Assembly: GCA_029961685.1 (NCBI GenBank)
Contig: JARWKL010000016.1
Span: forward strand, 15,754,157 to 15,818,156
DNA: 64,000 nucleotides
Direction: 5' to 3'
Source: Aristolochia californica
Taxonomy: Eukaryota > Streptophyta > Magnoliopsida > Piperales > Aristolochiaceae
Shown in pieces: positions 36,870 to 48,215 of this stretch. The notes under the pieces were generated by a model. It was not told the DNA's origin and made no database searches. It worked only from the letters and a program-made list of their open reading frames with translations. The position numbers were made by a program, and so were the translations under genes. Position 1 is the first letter of the stretch, and each line of letters opens with the position of its first letter.

Positions 36870-37440
36870 GCGACTAGGATTTATGTTTTTGTGGTGTGTA
36901 TTACTGTCTGTAATCTGAAAAAAAAAACACTGTTTGTGAAACGTTGAGTACTTGTTGATTTCAAAGTATTGGGAGGATCTGAAATCAAATCTATATTTAA
37001 GTTGAGATAAGATGAGATACAAAGGGACACAGGTTCAGGCCTTCTCCAACACTCTCCGAAGTAGAATTCATCTCCAAACCATTTGGGCGTGCAATTTTTT
37101 TGTTGCAAAATCAGATGAAAGAACCCTTGAATCACCAAAGACAAACACTCCCCACAATGGACATTCATCATTTCCTTGTTTTAACCTGTGCCAAAAAATG
37201 TTTCTACAACCACAAAAGAGGTTTACATATGGAAACCAATTTACTTTTCTTAAAGATATGGAAACCGATTTAGTTGTTTCAGTAATGATATGCACAAGTC
37301 CTGTCAACTTCCTTTGTCTGTAGGTACGAAGTTGATCACCACTTCACCTAGGCAGGGGCATGTGGTAGTATTCACACTTTATACAGTATCTACGCATTAT
37401 ATTCCCACCTGAGTGCAAGCTTTCCAAATTTGTAAAAAGT
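36870..37440. other. Convergent spacer between DSBA-like and RING genes
   Basis: This holds the 3'UTRs of two genes that run towards each other (stops at 36864 on + and 37444 on -). The small ORFs here are not recognised. Confidence 0.45.
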
Positions 37441-37443
37441 TTC

Positions 37444-39659
37444 TCATGAGGTTTCATCAAACACCATTACCTGGAAAGAGAAACCAATACCAAAGTTCAA
37501 ACAAGACAGCACTGGCTAAAATTAGTTCCGTTATTAAGTTCTAAGCCTAGCCCCACCCCTTTTTTGCAGGTAAGTTAAAAAAACTCTTCAAAAAAACATA
37601 GATGTCACAACAGTTTCTGTTTAAAGAAGCAATGTCCCTGAAACAGAAGAGGGTCCCCTGGAGATAAAAAATAATCAGAAGAATACAGATTCCCACAGCT
37701 CCCCAGCACTCTATCCATCTAATGTGATTTCACGAAATGGTACGAAGTAGATGGAAAATAAACACGGAAACAAGGAAACCGTCCGTGTAAACAGATAACT
37801 GTGGATCAGAATCCTCTTGAATACACAGCCAATGATCAGTTTGAGGGAGGCAAAGACCTGTCTACCTTTCCCAAAGAGCAAAGCCCATGATGATGAGCCA
37901 GCTGGAATGGGTTTTTCACTGGTGCTTATTTCCAGAAGAAATATAACTAACTCAACAAACATGGAACTGCACAACTATCAAGTTTTAGCCATCGTTACAC
38001 TGGTGTGAGGTACTATATTTCTCTTGTTTCAATGAGTACCAAAGACTTCATTGAAAGTATCGAGTGTTTCTATCAATGCAATTATAACAAAGGGTGATCT
38101 AAACATAGACACAAGCACAGAGAAAGCAGAAAAGAGGGGGAGAATGAAAAAAAATACCTTGCCACAAACTGGACAGCTATCGCTTCTTTCCATCCACTCA
38201 TATATACATCCAAGATGGAAATGGTGAGAGCATTGAGTCACTATCTTGGGGTTTTCTGCAGTGTACTCTGCAAATGGAAGGAAAAATAGTATAGCATTTG
38301 AAAGTTAAAGAATGTTAAGCATTGTTATTAAACATTTGAACAGTGAAAAGGTTGCAAGATAGAGAAAAGATGGAGACTATAGTCAAATGCAGTGAAATGA
38401 ATTAATGCAGAAAACTCATCACCTTGAACTCTCAAAGAAAAGGAATCATGAATAGAATGGGAAATAAGAATCTCACACACTGTACCTTCAAGACATGTGG
38501 GACACACATCTTCATCCTCTGATGAAGTAAACACGTACACTTCTCCACTTATAACTTTTGTTGAGAGTGGTATGGTTGAAGACTCAGAACATACTTTTGA
38601 TCCTCCCTCATAGTCAGCCACATTCCATTTTCCTTCTGAACGAAGAGTGTCCAAACCAGAAGTATTACTGCTTCTAAGAGGTTCAGATTCCTCATGGCAA
38701 TGGCTTGAGGCCTTTTCACGCCTGGATACCAATCCTTCTCGTTGCAACCGAGAGCACCTCGGATCTGCATCATAAGGCAAAGGCCTTGGTGGGGGCCGGA
38801 ATGTGTCAGCAATGGAACTGTCAGAAGGTGAAGATGGGAATGTCTGAGAAGCCACAGGAGTTGCCCCAGGAAGAGCAGACGGGACAGAATGAACTTCCCC
38901 TCGACGAAATAATGAAGAATACTGCAAAAACGGATTTCAGAAAATGACAACATATACAAACCAGGAACATCATCATATTGTGTTACTGCCAATCTCTCTG
39001 TTAACTAAAGGATCGACATTAATATCCACCTTATGACAGTGAATAAATTTTTTTGGCTCATTATTAAGTCTTATCATGTGGAAGCCTCAACAACGGCTTA
39101 TCAGTCAGATGGTTTTTAGCATGCAACAAATGCCTTAAAATTGATGGTTAATAGTCAACTTGTGGAACCACTGTCGGATGAGGAGTTACACATGTAGAGG
39201 AATTATTTCCTGGAAAAAAGAAAGGCTTTTATGTAGCTCAGGAGGAAATAGTCTATATGATGCCGTAAGAAAGAAAAGGCTACACAATATAGACCACTCT
39301 GGACTATATTTCACTAAGACATTGGTACACAAATATAACAAAATAATGAGTAGAGTGGTTAATCGAATCTGAAAACACACACACTCAAGCGGAGCCCACT
39401 ACGGATTATCACCATGTGAATAAACAGCCAATTAGCCTATACAACTTATTTACCAGCATCAAACCAAAAGACAAGTACTATCTCATAAACAAGTAACACA
39501 AGTACCACTGGAAACATAAGGGAGGATAATGACATGTACCACATTTGCAAAATGACGAATGAAGCATCTGAGGCAGACACAATTTCTATGAATTGAACCA
39601 TTAGGAGATACATAATCTTCAAAATCCTCAATGCGCAAACAGCAACAAACAGAACCCAT
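37444..39659 (-). CDS. RING-H2 E3 ubiquitin ligase-like protein with lipidated N-terminus, 230 aa
   Basis: Coding exons on the minus strand: 39540-39659, 38486-38921, 38158-38267 and 37444-37470 (693 nt). All use GT-AG junctions and stay in frame. The start MGSVCCCLRIEDFEDYV matches a plant family including Arabidopsis At3g02290 (from memory). Gly2 with Cys5-7 fits N-myristoylation plus palmitoylation, suggesting membrane attachment. The middle is Ser/Pro-rich (RPPPRPLPYDADP and RREKASSHCHEESEPLR are family-conserved). The C-terminal RING-H2 starts CPTCLEEYTAENPKIVTQC, then has HHFHLGCIYEWMERSDSC and ends CPVCGK. The spacing is C-x2-C, C-x-H-x2-H-x2-C, C-x2-C. It is expected to recruit an E2 and ubiquitinate substrates; the substrate is unknown. 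The last exon encodes only eight residues (VMVFDETS), which a simple ORF scan misses. Confidence 0.93.
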
Positions 39660-40633
39660 TAATCTCTTGTTAGGATTTTCAACACGGCTAGTCTCAGCTA
39701 CCTATGACACTTTAATAGCGGAAAATGTATATCTTTGCTGGAACTGAGAAGACTGTGACAGCTTTGACAGAAAGAGAACGCTATGTCTGCAACAATTTTG
39801 GCTTGCAGTCAGAGCGAGAATCCCCTCTGACCCCTCCGTCTCTCAGAATGAAACTCCACCTAATAATCCAACAAGTCTTACTATCTGGTATAGTTCATAA
39901 AAGCACTAACTTAACTGCTTTCTCCCGAGTGAGAACAATTACTTCATTGTTCGTCACCTGCTAACAAGAAAAAACAGAAAATGATAAAACATCAGAGATA
40001 GTGAGCGGATACTCAGAAGAAATACTAATGTCACACTAATCACGACAAAACTAGCGTTATTCAATGTCAGAGTTATCGTATTAAAAGAATGACAATAACA
40101 TTAAAGAGAAAAATGTCTCCCTGGTGCAATTATCAACTCTATAAAATTCGAGCACCAGCTTGGCTGAAAAACCTACGAATCCATGATACGAACAACATAG
40201 AGCTCATTCAGACATTCATAATGAGGACGAACAAACCAATAACTGTAAATTCCTTCTCCTTTCCAATTAGCTTCCAGCAAAGAAAAAACCAATTGAAAAA
40301 ATAATCGTTTCAAAATATTTAAAAATAAAAAACACCCAGTTCTCCAAGCTCAACTGGAGATTCTGTCATCAGAAAGTCCAAAACAACATGAAACAGGGCA
40401 CGGAATCAACAATCCCTGAAACAGAAAAATAAAAAAGAGAAACAACAAATAGAAAAAAAAAAAAACAAAAAGATACATAAGACATAAGGACCCAATTTCA
40501 AATTCCAGTCCTCCGTGCTGATCAGAATCAGAACATTAGACAAACAAATCAACCGATGAAACCCAATAAACGACAAGACTGTAAAAAAACAAAAAAGGGC
40601 AATCGAAAAACAGAACCAAAGAAGCATAAGTAC

Positions 40634-40795
40634 CTGGAGAGAGAAAGCGAGGGGGAAAGAGAAGGATCAAATATGAATTGTTCCAATATAAATGGTAAAA
40701 AAATTCCGAGCCCGTGACTCTCGATTTCCTCTCAAAGGCATTGGATTTTTTGCCGAAAAAAGGCAAGGGCAAACGGAGAAGGCGCGGTATTTAAG
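40634..40795 (-). promoter_or_regulatory. Promoter and 5'UTR exon of the RING gene
   Basis: On the minus strand, CTTAAATACC (TATA-like, complement of 40788-40794) is followed about 160 bp later by CTCTCCAG|GTACTTATG, a good splice donor at 40634/40633. A 5'UTR intron of about 0.9 kb would end shortly before the ATG at 39659. The exact acceptor was not fixed. Confidence 0.5.
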
Positions 40796-40979
40796 CTATC
40801 TTTGGCGACAAGGGGTGCAGAGAAAATCAAAACCGGACGTAATTTTTTAGGGGCCTAATCCTTCTCTCTTACTAATATAAATACGTTCAACTTACCGAAT
40901 TAATTATTCCACACGAGGGCGAACCGATCGCCGTGTTAGAGGATTCGTATCAGGTCCACTTACCCAAAAAATCTTACTC

Positions 40980-43560
40980 TCATAAATCCGCCGTTAATAT
41001 GTGGCCCTGCTCAATGTGGGCCCTCATTGTACCTTTTAATTTCGAGTGCTTATCCTTAGCAAGGACTCCTGAAACAGTCGCGGTGAGAGGCGTGTGAGAA
41101 GCTTTCGCCATGAATATTAATCTCTTTTGGAGAAGTGGGGTTAGGGAGGGCTTTAGCCAAGAAATCCTGTCGGCGACTGGTGGAATGGAATTCCGACAGG
41201 GAAAAATTGGAATCTTTTTGTTTTTGTAGTGCGCATTATCTTTGGAATTAGTGGTCATGCACCGCAGTGGTCGCAGTTCCTGCTGCTGGCCCACCCTGAG
41301 GCACAAACGCATGTCACTTGACACCATCCCACATCAGGCTCGATATGACCCTCTAATTTAGCCTAGTCCGTGATCCCATTCGTGGTTGTGATAAATTTAT
41401 TCTTTCGAATATTCTTTATTTTACTCTATTTTAGTTTTAATTTTTAATTTATATTACTTATAAGTTTACTTTAATTAATAATTTGTTTTTAAATAAAAAG
41501 GTAAAAATTAATTCTTTTTTTTTTAAAAAGGGAACAAAACTATCAAGAGCCTTAGACTTTTTTTTTTGATTGTTGAAGGTCATGTCCATAAAAGAAGGGA
41601 CAATGCCCATTGTCCCAAAGTTTTCTAGTTTGTATGGGAGGGAACAATTAAAGGAGGGTGGGTCTCCCATTGGGACCTTCCATCTCTTTTGAAAGACAAG
41701 ACCCTCTCCCCCTCTCTAGTTCGTAAGGATGTAGTGAAATCTCCCCTCCCCTCTCCTTCCCCTTTAATTCCCTAATGTTTATTTGAACCCTTGGAAAAAA
41801 CATGAGAACTTGACCAGTATTATTCCAAAAAATAATTAATAAAAACGAGATCATAATGAAATTCTTCTTTTAACTAACTATTTTTTGGAATAATAATAGT
41901 CAAAAAAAAAAAATTTCCTTTTCCACGAGATTCCAAACCTAAGGAATTGAACAAGGAAAACCAATATGATTAGTTATCCGACTTCTTCGTCATACTAGGA
42001 CGAAGAGGGGAAGAGAGACCATAGCCTCCTCTCCCCTTCCTTTTTTTGCAACTAGGAAGAAAGCCAAGTTTATAAATGAGGATCGAGGATCTATATATAG
42101 AATTTTAAGACGGAAAACATTGATGAAGAATGAATTATTTATAAAGTTTACAACAGAGAGAGTAGAGAATAACTCTTTGTGGAGTCTATTGAGTATTTTA
42201 TTTCAATCCTTATCTTTATCTTTATCGTTCGTTTTCGCATTTTCATAGACGTACTTTTGAGGCCAAACGTATGTAACGAAGATCCAAAATAGCCCATCAT
42301 AGGTTGGTGAAAAATCACTTTTGAGTAGCTTTTAGTGGGAGAAGCTTTGGCCTTTCTGGGATCGGATCCCAGCAAATGCTGCATTAACGCAGGAATTGAA
42401 GCTGCAACTAGGTTTGGTAAAGAGTCTTTTCAAGTCAACGGCCAAGAGTTTGCCGTTGATGGCTCAAGAAGCCTTTGCCTAATGGAATAAGACCGTAATT
42501 AACTTCTATTTATGTGTCTTCTCCAAATGTCCGAATCTTGGTTCATTCACAATTATAAGATAAGACTTGAGTTTGGAACTAGGACTATTTTATACCAACT
42601 ATAGACAGCAAAAGTAACCATGAACTAATTGGTCATAATGTGTTATCTCGTGTTGGCTAGCCATCCACAAAGATTTGCACGACCTAATTCACTTACTCTA
42701 ATACTCCTCTCTCGTAATTCAACCCAATAAAATGATAGAGATAAAGATAAAGGGATGATCGAGTTTGAGAGAGACTCTCAAACTGTAAATTTTGTATCCA
42801 AACTACGACACGTATCTAAAGAGTAGTAATCTTTGTAATAGTTACTGTCTATAAATTACATTTTTCCTCATCAATTAAACCCACTAATTTGTATTTGTAT
42901 TTGTATTTGATCATATCATCACCAAAAATAAATGGAAAAGAAAATTAGGAGGTGATGATGACCAAATAGGATCCATTTTCCCATGGAATCCCTCTCCACT
43001 CCTGTGATGAGTACGTCACAACTAGTCTGCCCTCACCAACCACCCAAAAACAGTTCATTAAAAAATGGCGTCCATGAGAGGACTCCAGAATCAAGAAATA
43101 CCCTTTTCCAGCCATCTCTGCCCCGTTTCCGGATCATAAAACAGAATTGATTTTTCAACAGATTCCTTTAAAATCAATGGCCTTATTTGGTACCATCTCT
43201 GGAGTTATATGAGTGTGATCATGTCAAGGAGTTGACCTCTTCTTCCTTTTTTCGTTTAATCTCTCAGCCTGGTAGCTCACTGGAGTTACTGGCAATAATT
43301 ATGGGCACAAAGGGTTGAACCCTGGAGTGGTTTCAAAAGTCATATAAGCTGTTGCATATTAGTGTATACCCAGATTGACCACTTAGCACTTAGGTCTGTT
43401 TAGATCATGATCATATGAACTTAAGGGATCATAGTTGATGGTGCATCCTTTTAATGTAATCAGGGGCGTCAAGCTACATGTAAATGAGGTGGGCGGGGCC
43501 GGGGAATTCATGTCTTGCACGTTCAAAAGGGTCCCCCCCCAAAATTAAAAGAAAAAAAAA
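40980..43560. other. Intergenic region between RING and USP genes
   Basis: A 115-codon minus-strand ORF (40980-41327) has no recognised domain and is doubtful. The rest is AT-rich with homopolymers. No transposon coding domain was recognised. Confidence 0.4.
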
Positions 43561-43810
43561 AAAGAGGAGAAAATGATGCTTAATCACAAAAAGAAAAGAG
43601 AAATAAAGATACGGATCGATAACGACGAGCGAGAGACTAGTCCAGAGTCCAGAGTCCAGAGCAGAGTGTGGAACCACCTCCGACCCCGACGCTCTGTTGG
43701 GCTTCCACCTCTTTCTCGCTTTCCCCTGCTTTTCTCTTTCTCTTTCTCTTTTAAAGTACCCCCCAGCCGAGCTCTCTTGCCTTCTCTCTCCGGAGGAGAG
43801 ACCTACAGAG

Positions 43811-44943
43811 ATGGGTCGGACGAGTCCGAGGCTGGCGAGTTTCTGCTTGAACAGGCTGACTACCCGCGTGAGAGTCCGTTCCCCGCCGATCGAGTCGAAG
43901 CCCATTGCCGGGGCGATCAAGTGCGATCCGTCGACGGTGAGATTCTCCGACGCAGAGGTGAAAGACGCCGGGGACGGGATGAAGGCAGGGTTGGTCATCG
44001 GTCGGCGGATTATGATCGTGGTTGATTCCAGCCAGGAAGCTAAGAGTGCTGTCCAGTGGGCGCTCACTCATACTGTTCAAAGCCAAGACACTCTGGTTCT
44101 TTTGTATGTCGCACGGTCCGCAAGGCAAGGTTGGTTTTTCCGCTTCTTCCTCCTCCGTCGTGTTTTGATAATTTGGGAACTGAACCGTGTTCCTTCTGGT
44201 TTAATTCGTAGGTGAAGAATGTCACGATCAGAAGGAGACGAATCCCAAATGCTATGAACTCCTCTGCTCCATGAAGAACAGTTGCCAGATGAAAAAACCA
44301 GGGGTAAGTAATAGGAATCACAAATCATCCCTTTTTTTTCTTCTTTTTTTGGGTCCATCTTCCGCCATTACCTTTAAACCTCTGCCGAGAATTAATTCAA
44401 TGGCGGGAACTGATCGAAGAAAGGCAAACAGAAGAAGTCGTTCATGGCAGCAACGCATTCGTGGGAGAGTCGAGAGTTGAGCGTGAAAAGGGGTAGATTA
44501 CCGACAGTTTGAGTACAGATTTGATTATCATTGATCATCGTAACCAACTGAAAGCTTCATTGAATTATAACATGTCGTCGCCTTTTAAAGGTGACAAAAG
44601 AAGGCCTTCTTAAAGCTTCATCTTCTTTTTCTTGGGTTGTTCCTTGGATGCACAGTTGGAAGTGGAGATCGTATCCGTGGAAGGCAGGGAGAAGGGTCCC
44701 ACGATAGTGGAGGAGGCCAAGAAACAAGGCATCTCGCTGCTGGTCCTGGGCCAGAGGAAGCGATCTTCGATGACGTGGAGACTGCTGATGACGTGGGCCC
44801 GGAGCAAGATCGCCGGTGGGACCGTGGAATACTGCATCCAGAACGCCGAGTGCATGACGCTGGCGGTGAGGAGGAAAAGTCGGAAGCTCGGGGGTTACCT
44901 CATCACCACCAAACGCCACAAGGACTTCTGGCTTTTGGCTTAA
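43811..44943 (+). CDS. Universal stress protein-like (adenine nucleotide alpha-hydrolase fold), 3 exons, 232 aa
   Basis: Exons: 43811-44129, 44212-44303 and 44656-44943 (699 nt), with GT-AG junctions in frame. The start is the first ATG with family similarity (MGRTSPRLASFCLNRLTTRV), in ACAGAGATGG context. The basic, Ser/Arg-rich N-terminus to about residue 60 precedes the Usp fold. The first beta strand is RRIMIVVDSSQEAKSAVQWA, with the usual Asp of the ATP site. SQDTLVLLYVA follows, and exon 3 has ISLLVLGQRKRSS and IAGGTVEYCIQNAECMTLAV. The usual Gly-rich ATP loop (G-x2-G-x9-G-S/T) is only partly kept: the distal half reads GGTVEYC, where most members have GS(V/T). Nucleotide binding is therefore uncertain. 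It resembles Arabidopsis At1g44760/At1g69080-type proteins, whose roles are poorly known. Confidence 0.9.
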
Positions 44944-44949
44944 ACAAGG

Positions 44950-46900
44950 ACTGATCATTCATTATTCATTATTGCTGAGGGGGCTCCTGTGGGCCATGCT
45001 CCGTCTTGATGGCTTCAATGCTCTTCATTGAGATTGTACGTTTTTTTTTTTTTTTTTGTATATTAAAATATGTGAAACACTTGAAAAATGGATTAGAGAG
45101 ATTGGGTTTATCACTATTTTATTCTCACCCCTAAAATTTAATATTTGTACCTTAGTATATATCATATATCATGTCTTAAATTTATAATTATTATTAAAAA
45201 TAAAAATATATATATTTGTACCTTAGTATATATCATAATATATCATGTCAATTGGGTAAGATTTTTATTTATTTAATAATAATAATAAATGAAAAATTGG
45301 AGCAATGAAAAAAATTGATAGTTCTACTTGGACTGAATTGAGTTGACTCGGCCTAATGGAATTGACTTAAGACTTGTACTAGATTTAGTGTTTAGAATAG
45401 AGAATGTGTTAATCAATGAAATAATAATGGAACTGAGTTAAAAAGTGATTAAATTGGCCTCACTTTGTCTACAATTAATCGTGTAAGCACATGGATTAAG
45501 CCTTTGACTAGGCTTCCAAATCAGATTGAGAGCATAGGCCACCGTGAGATAGGCCAATTTTATCTGCACTGGTAGTAACTTGGGTGGACAGGCCACCGTG
45601 AGATAGGCCAATTTTATCTGCACTGGTAGTAACTTGGGTGGATGGAATCGAAGAGAACACATAGTCGAAGAGATGTGAAGAGCAGCGACATTGGTGGCGG
45701 CTGGGGGACGGAATAGGAGAGCAGTGGCACTTACATGAACCGGTCCATACCTGAACCTCCAGGGTTTTCTCTTATCCCAGTCTCCCCTAAATTGATGCCC
45801 ACTCTTACTTCCTGGTTGTTAAAACCCTTCTCCCATCTAGTTTCTTCATTTGGATATCTGGGGATGTGAGCAGAGGAGGGGAGGGTGAAGCATTCAATGG
45901 CTCAACCACTCGAAGTTCTCCTGGAGTTCAAATTTTAATAGTGGATTCTTGAATTGAATGAAGGGATTGATGGGCGATGTTTGATCTTGTCAGCCCTGGA
46001 AAAGGAAGTTTTAAAGATGATGGAAAAGCTAAACATTGAAGGCTTAATGAAAGCATGAGAGGCAGGCCACTCATTTACCTATGAGAACGAGTCTCATCTA
46101 CGAATCAGTCATAACTTCAGATCTCAGGTTTTTGTTTTTTCTTTTCCTTTTTTGCAGTAAAATAGACTGATAGAAAGGAGGTATCTGATGGGGGTTTAAG
46201 AATGTAGTTGATGGCAGGCCAACTTTGAGTAAAGCAATCTTTTATTGCTAGTGTGGCCGTTTACCTGTTCCGTGGAATAGTTAAACAATTAGATGAAATC
46301 CTCTCTGCTTTTTTCTAGTTTTTTGAAGTTGAAACATCTTTCTAACATTTCAGAGCATTCAAAAAAATCAAATTTGTGCAAGAAAAAAAATCCAAATCTA
46401 TTTTTAATTACAAGTGACCAAGAACATATTTGACTTTGTTAGGAAAAGTAACTTTTAATCTTTTATTAAAAAAGTGACCAAGAACAAATTTTACTGTGTT
46501 AGGTAAAGTAACTTAAAAATCTAGAGACTCGATCTAACATGCAAATGAGATTACCTTAACAAGGCCGGAATTGGTGCATCTCACCAATCAAGGATGCATC
46601 AATGAAATCCGTTCGTACCATGTAATCAGCAGAAGCAGCCTCCCCTCATCCCAACTCTTATAAGCAAACCCCAAGATCACTCTCAGACAGAATAGAGAAA
46701 CATCATCGGTTGCTTTAAGTGCAAAGCCCTCCTCCCTCCTCTTTCTCACATAATATTATGAAAGTATGTTTCTGAGAAATAGGATCACTTTGACCATAAC
46801 TTGTTCTGTTATAATGATTGTCCACATGTTGTACCAACTGCTTGATGCTTACAATGTTACAAGCAATTTAATGCAAATTTGTGAAGGCTGAAATAAGCAC
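44950..46900. other. Intergenic region between USP and MED21 genes
   Basis: This holds the 3'UTRs of converging genes. It also holds AT-rich repeats near 45170-45290 (TACCTTAGTATATATCAT twice) and the 54-bp duplication at 45536-45643. No further gene was recognised. Confidence 0.4.
45536..45643. repeat. 54-bp tandem duplication
   Basis: Two adjacent copies start AGGCCACCGTGAGATAGGCC and end TTGGGTGGA(C/T), almost identical. This is a recent local duplication in the USP-MED21 spacer. Confidence 0.88.
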
Positions 46901-46915
46901 AGCTTGAGTCTTTCG

Positions 46916-48160
46916 TCATTCGGGTTTTTTCAAGTTTAAACAGTTGTCTGCTGCTTGGTTAAACAATTCTTGCACTTGCTTCAACTCTTGCTCTGCAAAC
47001 AGTCACCCAAAAAGGATTAGCAAGGCAAGATGAAGATAAACAAGAAAGCACACTCTGCCTTTCTAAATACTAAAAAACTATACTTGGTTCAGTTCATCAT
47101 TCAGATGGTAGACAATTTTGTATTCCACCACATCCAGCTTGTAGAAAGGGAATTTGTTTGGGCGAAGTGATCCATAGGCCTAAACCACCGCCATGGCGAA
47201 TTAATTTGCTAACATTTGTCTCTGCAATTATAGGTGCCAAGGGTGTGAAAAGCACCTTCCTTCTAGCAAGCCGGAAGACAGATAATTGTAAATTGTATAA
47301 GATAGTCACCTGCTGCTTCCAATTGCTGCTGGAGCTCTTGGCCCACCACTTCATTTTCTGCCTGTGTTTTTGAAGTTTGAAAAGCCAAATAATAAATCAG
47401 ATATATTTTATTTGAATTTAAACTTCTTTTTGGTGCATCATTGAGTAGCAAAACAAAACAGCGATCAGGTGTAACCAAGAAAGAAATCAAAGCAATACCT
47501 CCAGTTCTGCAATTCTTTTCAGTTGTGCCTCCTCACCTCCCTCTGAAATTGGTAATGCTGCAACAAGGGCATCAAACTGCAAAAGAACTATGAACTGTTA
47601 ATCTGCTAGTACGTTTTCCTTTTTTTAATTGAAAGAATTTTTAAGAGATACAACGAAAATAAGCAGCATAATCAGCTACCACTGATATGAGATAAATAAA
47701 AAAGTGGAAGTTTTCTGTCTTTCTAAAAAAAAAAGAGAAAGAAGAAGAGGTGTTTTTTTTCAGGCATTTAAGTGTGTCATACTGATAACCAGAAGGATCG
47801 ATATGAGGAAGATTGAAAATAATCCAATTCTTAGAAAGCAGAGCAAAATGACAGCAAACAACCACCACCTATAAGCTGATTAAAAGCTGGATACTTAACA
47901 ATATATAACAAGTAGAAGTTTTACCAGAACCACTGTAGTAAACATACCTGCTTAGCAGCTTGAACTAGGGCAGCACTTATGGCCTTAGGCTGCTCAGCAA
48001 CATTTATGGCATCATCAGATGGATTAGCAGTAGCAGGTGGTTCAGGATAATTTGGTGAAAGCCGAACTGGTGGAGCATCTCTTTGTAGAGTTCCAAAGGT
48101 GTTGAAGGTAAGGGAAGCTACTATGTTGACTTGTTCTTGCAGCTGAGAGATGATGTCCAT
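46916..48160 (-). CDS. MED21: Mediator complex subunit 21, 4 coding exons, 139 aa
   Basis: Minus-strand exons: 47948-48160, 47499-47576, 47310-47361 and 46916-46992 (420 nt), with GT-AG junctions in frame. The protein starts MDIISQLQEQVN and continues TFGTLQRDAPPVRLSPNYPE. It has FDALVAALPISEGGEEAQLK in exon 2, and ends NQAADNCLNLKKPE. This is nearly colinear with Arabidopsis MED21 (SRB7), which is also 139 aa. MED21 is a middle-module subunit of the nuclear Mediator, pairing with MED7 through a coiled coil, and is essential for Pol II transcription and defence responses in plants. The C-terminal half (EAENEVVGQELQQQLEAAEQ) is the coiled-coil segment. The intact frame and full length suggest a functional gene. 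Confidence 0.96.
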
Positions 48161-48215
48161 AATGTATACTCACTCCTCTGGTAGGAAGTGGGACAATATA
48201 TCCGGAAGTAAAGCA

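Noticed and set aside
40980..41327. 115-codon minus-strand ORF upstream of the RING gene
   Set aside because: No recognised domain, no supporting exon chain and no clear promoter; it could be chance.
43474..44128. Minus-strand ORFs of 125-197 codons over the USP gene
   Set aside because: They are antisense shadows of GC-rich exon 1 of the USP-like gene, whose sense frame has clear family similarity.
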